Made by a program: the position numbers and the translations under genes
In this document: positions 56,111-64,000 of the stretch, one piece after another
Layout of the letters: each line of letters begins with the position of its first letter
How positions within the stretch are numbered: the stretch's first letter is position 1
Notes under the pieces: generated by a model
The model's input: only the letters and a program-made list of their open reading frames with translations
What the model was told of the DNA's origin: nothing
The model's database searches: none
Assembly (NCBI RefSeq): GCF_018476645.1
Contig: NZ_JAHCTB010000001.1
Span: 372,001 to 436,000 of the forward strand
Reading direction: 5' to 3'
Origin: Aequorivita echinoideorum
GTDB taxonomy: Bacteria; Bacteroidota; Bacteroidia; Flavobacteriales; Flavobacteriaceae
DNA length: 64,000 nucleotides

Positions 56111-58945
56111 TTATTCTATTGAAAAATTGGTAAGTGAAGTAATTTCTTCTAATTTGATTTGGACAGAATATTTCCCCGACGGCAAATAATACAACCCATT
56201 TTCAGCTTTCGATATTTTCTCTTTATCAAAATATTTAATTCTCTTTTCAGATACCGTGAAATCATATTCCACAACATTTACCCCTTTTTCTGCATCAACT
56301 GTCCATTGCTTCAATTCCTTTCCCTCCTCGGAAGAGATTAAAATTATTGCCTTTCCTTTTTTCGGTGCATAAAATTGAATTGAAGTTTTCGGTTCATAAA
56401 ATTTGCCCCACGTGCTAAATTTGCTTCCCCAACGTGGTGAAAATTCTATGGTATCCATTTCAGAAACAACAATTTCTTTCATCGTATCATCCGTCAATTT
56501 TTGAAGCAGGGCAATATCCGCAACATAAAGTGAGCGGCCGTGTGTTCCCAGAACTAAATCTTTTGCCTCTGGCTGAATTACCAAATCGTGCACGGCAACA
56601 TTGGGTAGTTCCTTTGAAAAAACCTCCCAATTTTCGCCTCTATTGAAAGAAATGTATGCACCGTTATCTGTTCCCAAATAAAGAAGATTTTCATTTACTG
56701 GATCTTCTTTTACTACATTAACAGGAGAGGCTGGAAGATTGCCGCTGATGTCTTTCCAAGTGTTTCCAAAATTTTCGCTTACATAAACGTAAGGTTTAAA
56801 ATTGTCGAAACGATAGCCATTAAGCGTGATGTAAACTCTTTCCTTTTTATGCGAAGAAGCAATGACACGGCTTACCCAAAGATCCTTCGGAAGACTACCC
56901 GATATATTATTCCAATTTCCACCACCATTTTTTGATATATGAATCAATCCATCATCGCTTCCGGTGTACAATAACCCAAACTGAAATGGAGATTCGCTGA
57001 TGGAAGTAAGCGTGCCGTATGCCACGTTTCCAGCTTTTCCGCCCTGTGTTAAATCTTCTGAAATAGCAGTCCAATCAGTACCCTGGTTCATACTCCGCAT
57101 CAATTTATTTCCGCCCAAATAAAGAATGTCCTGATTGTGCGGACTCAATAAAATAGGTGTCTGCCAATTAAAACGATACGGACTTTCCCCCAACTCGTGT
57201 TTGGGCTGTATGTACGTAGTCTCATCTGTTTTTCTATTTATCCTGAAATAATTCCCAAACTGAAACCCCGTGTAAACCACATCGCTATTTCGGCTATCAA
57301 TTTGAACCTGCATGCCGTCACCGCCCATAATGCTTTCATACGGATATTTGCCATTTTGTTGCCAGCCAGCGCTTTCCTCGTAATTATGTGGGCCTACCCA
57401 GACGCCATTGTCTTGCAAGCCTCCATAAACATTGTAATTTTTTTCAGAATCAACATTAACGGAATAAAACTGACCTACAGCTGGAGCATTATTTTTTATC
57501 CACGTTTTGCCATCATCATACGTAATGTTTACCCCGCCATCGTTGCCATCAATCAAATGTCCGGGCATATTGGGGTTTATCCAAAGTGCGTGATGGTCTG
57601 CGTGCACGTTATCGGCATCGATGCTTTCAAAAGTTTTTCCTCCATCAGAAGATTTTAAAATGGGGACCCCATAGATGTAGATTTTATTGGCATCGCTTGG
57701 GTCCACATGGATTTTTCCGAAATAATATCCATAGGAATAATAGAGATCGTCCAGAAAACCATCGTGGGTTTTTATCCAGCTTTCCCCTCCATCCAAACTT
57801 TTATAGACCTCTGCCCCAATCACGGGCGTATTGAACAACTGGCTATTTGCATCTTCAAGATATTTTGCTAAATCTTCCGGTTTTACCGTACCTACACGAA
57901 CCATTTGCTTTATATTTTCAGCCCTATATTTTTCCTGAAAACCGTTTGCCTTCAGAAATTGGTTTAACTTTTTATCCTCCATCTCCAAAAAAGTTTCGGC
58001 AGTCATCCCAATAAAAAAATCTTTTGAAATAATATCAGTTTCTTCCTTTTCCGTTTTCTCTTCGCGGTGAAATTGGTTATCCACAATTAAATAAACAGTT
58101 TCATCATCCACAACTGCCGTCCCCATCCTGCCCATTCCTTTGCCTATGGGAAGACCACTAGTTTCGGTAGAAATTTTTACCCACGTGCTCCCAGCATCAG
58201 TGCTCTTGTACAGTCCACTGCCCTCACCACTGCCTTCAAAATTCCACGCTTTGCGGTCCTTTTCCCAAGCCGCCGCATACATAGTATTGAAATTTTCCGG
58301 ATTCGCCGAAATTTCAATAACGCCCGTTTTATCATTAATAAAAAGTGTTTTTTGCCAAGATTTCCCGCCATCAATTGTTTTAAAAACCCCTCTTTCCTCA
58401 TTAGTGGAGTATAGATGTCCCACCGCACCAACTACTACTTCATTTGGATTTGACGGATTTATAAGGATGCTTGCTAAGTGATGGCTGTCCGTAAGCCCCA
58501 TATTTTCCCAAGTCTTTCCTCGGTCAGTGCTTTTCAAAAGACCAATTCCCGCGTAGGAAGATCGAGAGGCATTAACCTCACCCGTGCCCACCCATATAGT
58601 ACCATTTTTCCAATCTACAGCCACACAGCCCACATTTTGAGTCGGACTGTTGTCCATTACAGGTGCAAATGAAGTTCCGTTGTTGTTTGTGTACCAAAGT
58701 CCTCCACTGGCGTAGCCCACGTAAAACTCTGTGGGGTTGGCTGGATTTACCGCAAAATCAACTACCCGGCCACTCATAATTGAGGGACCTATATTTTTAA
58801 AGGAAAGATTTTTTACCGCGGAATTTTGAGCGAGTTCATTTTTTTGTTGAATTCCATTTTGAATAATTATTGCTGGGGTGGGCGGTTGCTGTGAAAACGC
58901 CAGAAATGAAATAAGGCACGTAACTAAAAAAAAATTTTTTTGCAT
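56111..58945 (-). CDS. BNR/VPS10-type beta-propeller protein
   Basis: This 944-residue secreted protein (signal ending LAFSQQ) contains many sialidase-type Asp-box repeats, for example STDRGKTWENM, TIDGGKSWQKT, STDAGSTWVKI and SLDGGESWIKT, forming two propellers as in sortilin-like (VPS10) proteins. A C-terminal beta domain follows. It is usually annotated as glycosyl hydrolase, but catalytic residues of sialidases are not evident. The ATG at 58945 starts the signal peptide; an upstream frame opening at 58990 is not needed. It is upstream of the T9SS cargo gene by 40 bp on the same strand, though it lacks a sorting domain itself. Confidence 0.88.
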   Translation of the reverse strand: MQKNFFLVTCLISFLAFSQQPPTPAIIIQNGIQQKNELAQNSAVKNLSFKNIGPSIMSGRVVDFAVNPANPTEFYVGYASGGLWYTNNNGTSFAPVMDNSPTQNVGCVAVDWKNGTIWVGTGEVNASRSSYAGIGLLKSTDRGKTWENMGLTDSHHLASILINPSNPNEVVVGAVGHLYSTNEERGVFKTIDGGKSWQKTLFINDKTGVIEISANPENFNTMYAAAWEKDRKAWNFEGSGEGSGLYKSTDAGSTWVKISTETSGLPIGKGMGRMGTAVVDDETVYLIVDNQFHREEKTEKEETDIISKDFFIGMTAETFLEMEDKKLNQFLKANGFQEKYRAENIKQMVRVGTVKPEDLAKYLEDANSQLFNTPVIGAEVYKSLDGGESWIKTHDGFLDDLYYSYGYYFGKIHVDPSDANKIYIYGVPILKSSDGGKTFESIDADNVHADHHALWINPNMPGHLIDGNDGGVNITYDDGKTWIKNNAPAVGQFYSVNVDSEKNYNVYGGLQDNGVWVGPHNYEESAGWQQNGKYPYESIMGGDGMQVQIDSRNSDVVYTGFQFGNYFRINRKTDETTYIQPKHELGESPYRFNWQTPILLSPHNQDILYLGGNKLMRSMNQGTDWTAISEDLTQGGKAGNVAYGTLTSISESPFQFGLLYTGSDDGLIHISKNGGGNWNNISGSLPKDLWVSRVIASSHKKERVYITLNGYRFDNFKPYVYVSENFGNTWKDISGNLPASPVNVVKEDPVNENLLYLGTDNGAYISFNRGENWEVFSKELPNVAVHDLVIQPEAKDLVLGTHGRSLYVADIALLQKLTDDTMKEIVVSEMDTIEFSPRWGSKFSTWGKFYEPKTSIQFYAPKKGKAIILISSEEGKELKQWTVDAEKGVNVVEYDFTVSEKRIKYFDKEKISKAENGLYYLPSGKYSVQIKLEEITSLTNFSIE

Positions 58946-59114
58946 TGGGAAGTGTTTTGAAAGTTGAAGGTATAAAAACAAAATGTGCAATACAACTTGA
59001 GATGTGACAATAGCATAAAATCAAATAGGATATTAAAAACCAATTAAATTTTATACAAATAAAATTTAACCACCCATTTAATCGCTACATTCGCAAACAT
59101 CAAACTTCCACACT

Positions 59115-60137
59115 ATGTATGTAAGAAGGCAGATTCGCTGGACTTTAATCTTTCGGTACACTTGGCTTAATATTGCACTTTTTATCGCTTATTCGTTTTT
59201 AATTTTTTGCGTGTACAATTATCTGGGATGGACCTTTATTGATATTCCTTTCGAGCCGCTGACCGTTATAGGTATTGCGGTTTCGTTTTATGTGGGCTTT
59301 AAAAATAGTCAAAGTTATGAGCGTTTTTGGGAAGGCCGGAAAATTTGGGGCAACGTTGTAAATTATAGCAGAACTTGGACTATTCAGGTTTTAAGTTTTG
59401 TGCAAACGGGAAATACCGAAGCCGATAAAATTTTCAAAAAAAGAATGGTTTACCGCCACATTGCCTGGATGAACGCATTGCGAATACAGTTAAGACAGTC
59501 CAGGCCTTGGACACTCGATCACGGTTATTTCATGGAACGAATGTTCAACAGACACGGCGAAAGAGATATTCCATTCGATATGCTTTCAGAATTTTTAGAT
59601 AACGAAGAATATAAAGATGTTACGAACAGGGTAAATCCTGCCACGCACCTAATAAAAAATCAAGCTGCGGATATATCGCAACTTCGAAAAACATACAACT
59701 TAGACGCCCTGCAGGAACAAACCATGCACGGAATTTTGGAAATGTTCTACAATTTACAAGGTATGTGCGAACGTATCAAAAACACACCATTCCCCAGGCA
59801 ATACGGTGATTTCTCGCGTATTTTTACGTGGGTCTTCGTTCTGTTGATTCCTTTGGGGCTCTTAAATATTTTTGAGGAACATGTATATGGTGACGTAGCC
59901 GAAAGTTTTGAAATTTCCCTACTTTTTTTACAAATGATTCCTTTTACGGTATTGATTATGTGGATTTTCACAACCATGGAATTGGTTGGAGATATAAGTG
60001 AAGATCCTTTTGAAGGCCGCACAAATGATGTTCCTATCACTGCACTTTGCCGTACCATAGAAATTGATCTTCGGGATATGCTGGATGAAGACAATTTACC
60101 CCCGCCCGTTTTGGCCAAAGATGACATTCTTTATTAG
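59115..60137 (+). CDS. Bestrophin family anion channel
   Basis: This 340-residue membrane protein belongs to the bestrophin/UPF0187 family. The segments FVGFKNSQSYERFWEGRKIWGN-like (FYVGFKNSQSYERFWEGRK) and WTIQVLSF are diagnostic. Hydrophobic helices lie at about 20-38, 45-62, 233-250 and 262-285. RIFTWVFVLLIPLGLL is the fourth helix region. Bacterial members form pentameric chloride- or cation-conducting channels; selectivity cannot be read here. Confidence 0.93.
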   Translation: MYVRRQIRWTLIFRYTWLNIALFIAYSFLIFCVYNYLGWTFIDIPFEPLTVIGIAVSFYVGFKNSQSYERFWEGRKIWGNVVNYSRTWTIQVLSFVQTGNTEADKIFKKRMVYRHIAWMNALRIQLRQSRPWTLDHGYFMERMFNRHGERDIPFDMLSEFLDNEEYKDVTNRVNPATHLIKNQAADISQLRKTYNLDALQEQTMHGILEMFYNLQGMCERIKNTPFPRQYGDFSRIFTWVFVLLIPLGLLNIFEEHVYGDVAESFEISLLFLQMIPFTVLIMWIFTTMELVGDISEDPFEGRTNDVPITALCRTIEIDLRDMLDEDNLPPPVLAKDDILY

Positions 60138-60271
60138 CATTTTTCCTATTTCATTTGCACTAAAAATGATTTCTTCTTAAATAAACCTCAACATTGGTAC
60201 ACTTTTAACCCCCAACTTTCTTGGCTTCGGTTTAGAATAATTAATTTTGAAGAAATTCAGAAAAATTCAAG

Positions 60272-61564
60272 ATGAAATACAAGCAAATAAACAGCAAACT
60301 ATTCATTAAAAACCGCAAGAATTTTATGGCCAAAATGAAGCCGAAAAGTCTTGCCGTATTCAATAGCAATGATATTTATCCCATTGGCGCAGATAGCACG
60401 ATGCCATTCCAGCAGGCACGCGATATCTTTTACCTCACCGGCGCGGACCAAGAGGAAACCAAATTGGTACTCTTTCCAGATGCGCCCAATAAAGAGCACC
60501 GCGAGATGCTCTTTGTGCGCGAGACCAATGATCACATCGCGGTTTGGGAAGGTGAAAAATTGACCAAGGAAAAAGCATTTGAAGTTACCGGAATTAAATC
60601 CGTGCATTGGCTCAAGGATTTTGATAAAATTTTCTTTGAGGTAATGACCCAAGCGGAAACCATTTATTTCAATACAAATGAGCATTATCGCGCATCTGTT
60701 GAGACCGAAACGCGCGAAGATCGATTTATAAAAGCGACAAAGGCGAAATTCCCAGCGCACAACTGGGAGCGTAGCAATCCCATTTTACAGCGATTGCGCT
60801 CGGTCAAGGATCAAATTGAAATCGATTTGATTCAGGAAGCCTGCAATATCACCGAGAAAGGTTTCAAAAGAATCCTAAATTTCGTAAAACCAGGTGTTTG
60901 GGAATATGAAATTGAAGCAGAATATATGCACGAGTTTTTAAGAAACCGGTCACGAGGTTTCGCGTACACGCCCATTGTCGCAAGTGGAAACAATTCAAAT
61001 GTGCTCCATTATATTGAAAATAACCAGCAGTGCAAAAAGGGCGATCTTATTTTGATGGATGTGGGTGCGGAATATGCCAATTACAGCAGCGATATGTCCC
61101 GAACCATTCCCGTGAGCGGAAAATTTAGCAAACGTCAGCGCCAAGTTTATGATGCCGTGCTCCGTGTGAAAGATGAAGCTACAAAAATGCTCGTTCCCGG
61201 AAACTACTGGAAGGAATACCACGTTGAAGTGGGTAATTTAATGACCAAGGAACTGCTCGACCTGAAACTATTGGACAAGGCAGATTTAAAAAATGAAGAT
61301 AAAAATTGGCCAGCCTACAAAAAATATTTTATGCACGGCACCAGCCACCATTTGGGTCTAGATACCCATGATTACGGGATTCTATGGGAAAAAATGACCG
61401 AAAACATGGTCTTCACCGTAGAACCGGGCATTTACATTCCGCAGGAAGGTTTCGGGATTCGGTTGGAGGACGATGTGGTTATCCAGAAAAAAGGCGAACC
61501 TTTTAACTTAATGCGCAACATTCCAATTGAAGCTGAAGAAATTGAGGAATTGATGAATAAATAG
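60272..61564 (+). CDS. pepP: Xaa-Pro aminopeptidase (M24B)
   Basis: This 430-residue protein has the creatinase-like N-terminal domain (about 1-170) and the pita-bread M24 domain. Metal ligands: Asp in LILMDVGAEYANYSSDMSR (two), His in HGTSHHLGLDTHD, Glu in TVEPGIYIP and Glu in GIRLEDDVV. It removes N-terminal residues preceding proline in the cytoplasm. It is followed by a dispersed hairpin repeat and an alpha/beta hydrolase gene. Confidence 0.93.
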   Translation: MKYKQINSKLFIKNRKNFMAKMKPKSLAVFNSNDIYPIGADSTMPFQQARDIFYLTGADQEETKLVLFPDAPNKEHREMLFVRETNDHIAVWEGEKLTKEKAFEVTGIKSVHWLKDFDKIFFEVMTQAETIYFNTNEHYRASVETETREDRFIKATKAKFPAHNWERSNPILQRLRSVKDQIEIDLIQEACNITEKGFKRILNFVKPGVWEYEIEAEYMHEFLRNRSRGFAYTPIVASGNNSNVLHYIENNQQCKKGDLILMDVGAEYANYSSDMSRTIPVSGKFSKRQRQVYDAVLRVKDEATKMLVPGNYWKEYHVEVGNLMTKELLDLKLLDKADLKNEDKNWPAYKKYFMHGTSHHLGLDTHDYGILWEKMTENMVFTVEPGIYIPQEGFGIRLEDDVVIQKKGEPFNLMRNIPIEAEEIEELMNK

Positions 61565-61590
61565 AAGAAAGAAAAGAGAATAATAACATT

Positions 61591-61623
61591 AGACCTGCAA
61601 GGTTTCAAAAACTTTGTAGGTCT
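61591..61623. repeat. Dispersed hairpin repeat, copy B
   Basis: AGACCTGCAAGGTTT and its near complement ending AGGTCT form a 15-bp stem with two G-T pairs. It matches copy A at 3838-3867 at 25 of 30 positions. It lies 10 bp before the ATG of the alpha/beta hydrolase gene and could also act as a terminator for the aminopeptidase gene, though no T run follows. Confidence 0.7.
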
Positions 61624-61632
61624 ATTTCAAAC

Positions 61633-62403
61633 ATGACTTTTAAATTCAAAAATATTTCCATCCATTACGAAATCTTCGGGCAAGGCCCGGCGGTAGTTTT
61701 ATTGCACGGTTTTTTGGAAAGTAGTACCATGTGGAACTATTTAATTCCGAAGCTTTCTGAAAAAAATACGGTTCTTATTTTGGACTTTCCCGGTCACGGC
61801 AAGAGCGAAACAGTTCACGAAACCCACAGTATGGAATTGATGGCGGATGTAGTCAATTCACTTTTGAAAGAATTGAAAATTCAAAAAGCCACATTTGTTG
61901 GGCATTCCATGGGAGGTTACGTGGCTTTGGCCTACGCCGAAAAATATGTGGATTCCGTTGAAAAACTCATTCTTTTGAATTCAACAACTGCCGAAGATTC
62001 TGAGGAAAGAAAGCAAAACAGAGATCGCTCGCTTGAGATAGTGGATAAAATTCCGGAAGCCTACATAAGTATGGCCATCGGCAATCTTTTTGCAGAAAAT
62101 TCTAGGGAAAAATTTGCTTCGGAAATAGAAAAATTAAAAAACGAAGCCAAAGCCTTTCCCATGGAAGGCATAAAAGCAGCCATTCGCGGGATGCGCGACA
62201 GAAAGGATCGAACTTCGGTTTTAAAAAATTTTCCAAGAGGGAAATACATCATTTCCGCTTCCGAAGATCCCATAATCCCGATGGATGAAATCAAAACTAT
62301 TTCAGAAAAAACGGGTGCAAAATTGAAAACGCTTCCCGGCGGCCATTTAAGTACCGTTGAAAATGGGCAAGCAGTTTCGGATTATCTGCTTTCAGTTTTG
62401 TGA
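61633..62403 (+). CDS. Alpha/beta hydrolase
   Basis: This 256-residue protein has the classic fold: HGFLES (oxyanion loop), DFPGHGKS, and nucleophile Ser92 in GHSMGGYVALAYAEKY. The acid is Asp in ASEDPIIP (about 216), and the base is His in PGGHLSTVE (about 240). It is MenH/bioH-like in size, but no substrate-defining motif is seen. No signal peptide is present, so it is cytoplasmic. It converges on thiL. Confidence 0.9.
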   Translation: MTFKFKNISIHYEIFGQGPAVVLLHGFLESSTMWNYLIPKLSEKNTVLILDFPGHGKSETVHETHSMELMADVVNSLLKELKIQKATFVGHSMGGYVALAYAEKYVDSVEKLILLNSTTAEDSEERKQNRDRSLEIVDKIPEAYISMAIGNLFAENSREKFASEIEKLKNEAKAFPMEGIKAAIRGMRDRKDRTSVLKNFPRGKYIISASEDPIIPMDEIKTISEKTGAKLKTLPGGHLSTVENGQAVSDYLLSVL

Positions 62404-62416
62404 AATTCAGAATACA

Positions 62417-63472
62417 TTATTCTTCGTTTTTAAGCGCATTCCAGCCACGCGCAACGAGCGGAATTTTGGTATTTGCCCTACTTATAAGATGAATCCCCTC
62501 GCTTTCGGCAGTCATATGCCCTATAATTGTTAAATGCGGGTTTGATTTTATTTTCGGGAAATCTTCCGTTTTAATTGTGAATAGAAGTTCGTAATCCTCG
62601 CCTCCACTGAGCGCAATGGTGGTACTATCAATATTGAATTCCTCACAAACAGAAATCACCTGCGGGTCCAGCGGGATTTTATCCTCATATACATTACAGC
62701 CCACTTTTGAGCTTTTACAAATGTGAATTATTTCCGAAGAAAGACCGTCGCTAATATCAATCATGGCACTGGGCAAAACGTCAAGTTCTGCCAATAATTT
62801 CGGTATATCTTGGCGTGCTTCAGGTTTTAATTGCCTTTCAACCAAATAGGAATATGGTTCCAAATCTGGCTGCGAATTTGGATTTACCTTAAAAACTTCC
62901 TTTTCGCGTTCCAAAACCTGAAGTCCCATATAGGCTGCTCCCAGATCTCCGGTAACAACGAGCAAGTGGTTTTCCTTTGCGCCGTTTCGGTACACAATTT
63001 TTTCTTTCGCGGCCTGCCCTATTGCGGTAATACTTAATAGCAATCCCGTGGTTGACGAAGTAGTGTCGCCACCCACAACATCAACATTATATATTTTTGC
63101 GGCGGCTTCTATTCCGGCGTATAATTCTTCCATAGCTTCTAACGGAAATCTATTTGAAACCGCAACGGAGACAGTAATTTGGGAAGGTTGAGCATTCATA
63201 GCAAACACGTCTGAAAGATTTACAACCACGGCTTTATAACCTAAATGTTTTAGCGGCATATAGCTAAGATCAAAATGGATGCCTTCCAAAAGCAAATCTG
63301 TGGTAACTACAATTTCTTTTTTCGCTTCCGCGGAAATTACGGCAGCATCATCGCCAATCCCCATAATAGTGGATTTCTGCTTAATTTTGAAATTTTTGGT
63401 GAGATGATCTATGAGACCAAATTCGCCGAGTTGGGAAATGCCGGTTTTGGAATCGTCCTTATTTTCAAACAT
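62417..63472 (-). CDS. thiL: Thiamine-monophosphate kinase
   Basis: This 351-residue enzyme phosphorylates thiamine phosphate to the active cofactor. GEFGLIDHL starts the conserved region, and MGIGDDAAVI carries metal-binding Asp residues. VVNLSDVFAMNAQP, VVGGDTTSS, GDLGAAYMGLQVL and SGGEDYELLFT are diagnostic. The ATG at 63472 is preferred; an upstream GTG at 63511 would add 13 residues. Confidence 0.95.
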   Translation of the reverse strand: MFENKDDSKTGISQLGEFGLIDHLTKNFKIKQKSTIMGIGDDAAVISAEAKKEIVVTTDLLLEGIHFDLSYMPLKHLGYKAVVVNLSDVFAMNAQPSQITVSVAVSNRFPLEAMEELYAGIEAAAKIYNVDVVGGDTTSSTTGLLLSITAIGQAAKEKIVYRNGAKENHLLVVTGDLGAAYMGLQVLEREKEVFKVNPNSQPDLEPYSYLVERQLKPEARQDIPKLLAELDVLPSAMIDISDGLSSEIIHICKSSKVGCNVYEDKIPLDPQVISVCEEFNIDSTTIALSGGEDYELLFTIKTEDFPKIKSNPHLTIIGHMTAESEGIHLISRANTKIPLVARGWNALKNEE

Positions 63473-63669
63473 GCTGTCTTTTTTGAAATTTCCGCAAAAA
63501 TACGGCTTCACTTTCTATTAAAAATAATAAATATCACAATATGTTGAAGGTCTGTGAGTTTTATTGCTGAGTCCACTCAATTATAGCCCATTAACTTTTA
63601 ACCTTTCTCATTTGCTAATTTGCCCTTAATATAAGTACTTTTAAGCCCTTCTTAACATTTTATACTATT

Positions 63670-64000
63670 ATGAAAAAATTACTACCCTATTCCCTCTTAT
63701 TACTTTCTTATATTACAATTGCCCAAACTCCCTGCGTTAATGGAATGGCAGGAGCCTACCCTTGTAGTGGAATGGATCTTCAATCCAGAATTTCCCTAAC
63801 AACTATGAATGCCTTTGCTGGTAACGATTCTTGGGGCTGGACAGATCCGCAGGACGGCAAGGAATATGGAATTATGGGCCTTGATAACGGAACAGCCTTT
63901 ATTGATATTACAGATCCCATCAACCCCATTTATCTTGGAAAATTACCTACCCATACTGATCCAAGTATTTGGCGCGATATAAAGGTGTATAACGATCACG
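63670..64000 (+). CDS. Choice-of-anchor B family protein, 3' end outside window
   Basis: The open frame starts at ATG (63670) and runs to the window end (110 residues visible). A signal peptide (LLPYSLLLLSYITIAQ) is followed by CVNGMAGAYPCSGMDLQSRI. WGWTDPQDGKEYGIMGLDNG and TAFIDITDPINPIYLGKLP then fit LVIVD-repeat proteins of the choice-of-anchor B family. It is probably secreted by the type IX system, but the C-terminus is not visible. Confidence 0.8.
   Translation, partial: MKKLLPYSLLLLSYITIAQTPCVNGMAGAYPCSGMDLQSRISLTTMNAFAGNDSWGWTDPQDGKEYGIMGLDNGTAFIDITDPINPIYLGKLPTHTDPSIWRDIKVYNDH

Overview
The window is a contiguous chromosomal segment from a member of the Bacteroidota, almost certainly a Flavobacteriaceae (marine type, moderately low GC). 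The evidence is: promoters of the Bacteroidetes type (TTG about 17-23 nt upstream of TAnnTTTG) with almost no Shine-Dalgarno sequences; gliding-motility genes gldE and gldD behind mutY-ssb; a type IX secretion C-terminal sorting domain; a DUF4270 lipoprotein between a half-size glycogen-synthase-like gene and glmS; ribosomal protein L21 with a helix-hairpin-helix tail; and an atpD-atpC pair detached from the rest of the ATP synthase genes. Genus is not determined. No rRNA, tRNA, CRISPR array, prophage or classical insertion sequence was seen. Gene density is about 90 %.

Layout. 1-4.7 kb: end of a methionine aminotransferase, katG with an ankyrin partner, and an omega-amidase. 4.6-9.9 kb: Ig-like lipoprotein, comF, a coiled-coil membrane protein, glyS, a small lipoprotein. 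10-16 kb: a 1145-residue outer-membrane protein, exodeoxyribonuclease III, an OmpA lipoprotein, and a YefM-YoeB toxin-antitoxin pair. 16-25.8 kb: acyl-CoA dehydrogenase, M23 peptidase, radA, a two-component propeller kinase with its LuxR regulator, an esterase-like protein, a flippase-like membrane protein. 25.8-31.6 kb: panC-panD facing a GT5-like gene, DUF4270 and glmS, plus a 58-residue membrane protein. 31.9-35.3 kb: atpDC, a JmjC-like protein, recX. 35.4-41.3 kb: RNase G, a 30-residue very basic protein, HU, mutY, ssb, gldE, gldD. 41.4-48.6 kb: a surface lipoprotein, a 21-bp minisatellite, a hypothetical protein, a pair of M16 peptidases, a DUF4199 protein, rplU-rpmA. 48.7-54.8 kb: a hybrid histidine kinase and the sdhCAB operon. 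55-64 kb: a T9SS cargo protein, a BNR-repeat protein, bestrophin, Xaa-Pro aminopeptidase, alpha/beta hydrolase, thiL, and the start of a choice-of-anchor-B protein.

Most of the window is core metabolism and housekeeping. The most interesting non-routine structures are: (i) a four-helix-bundle (23S intervening-sequence type) ORF flanked by 23-bp inverted repeats sitting exactly between sdhA and sdhB; (ii) a 30-codon Arg/Lys-rich ORF beside HU that looks like a tiny ribosomal protein; (iii) an 11-copy 21-bp minisatellite with a 42-bp higher-order period; (iv) two copies of a dispersed 30-bp hairpin repeat 58 kb apart; (v) a perfect 15-bp hairpin between atpD and atpC; and (vi) several proteins with altered key residues or architecture (half-size glycogen synthase, esterase with Ser replaced by Asp, M16 partner without its zinc motif, L21 with a DNA/RNA-binding-like tail).
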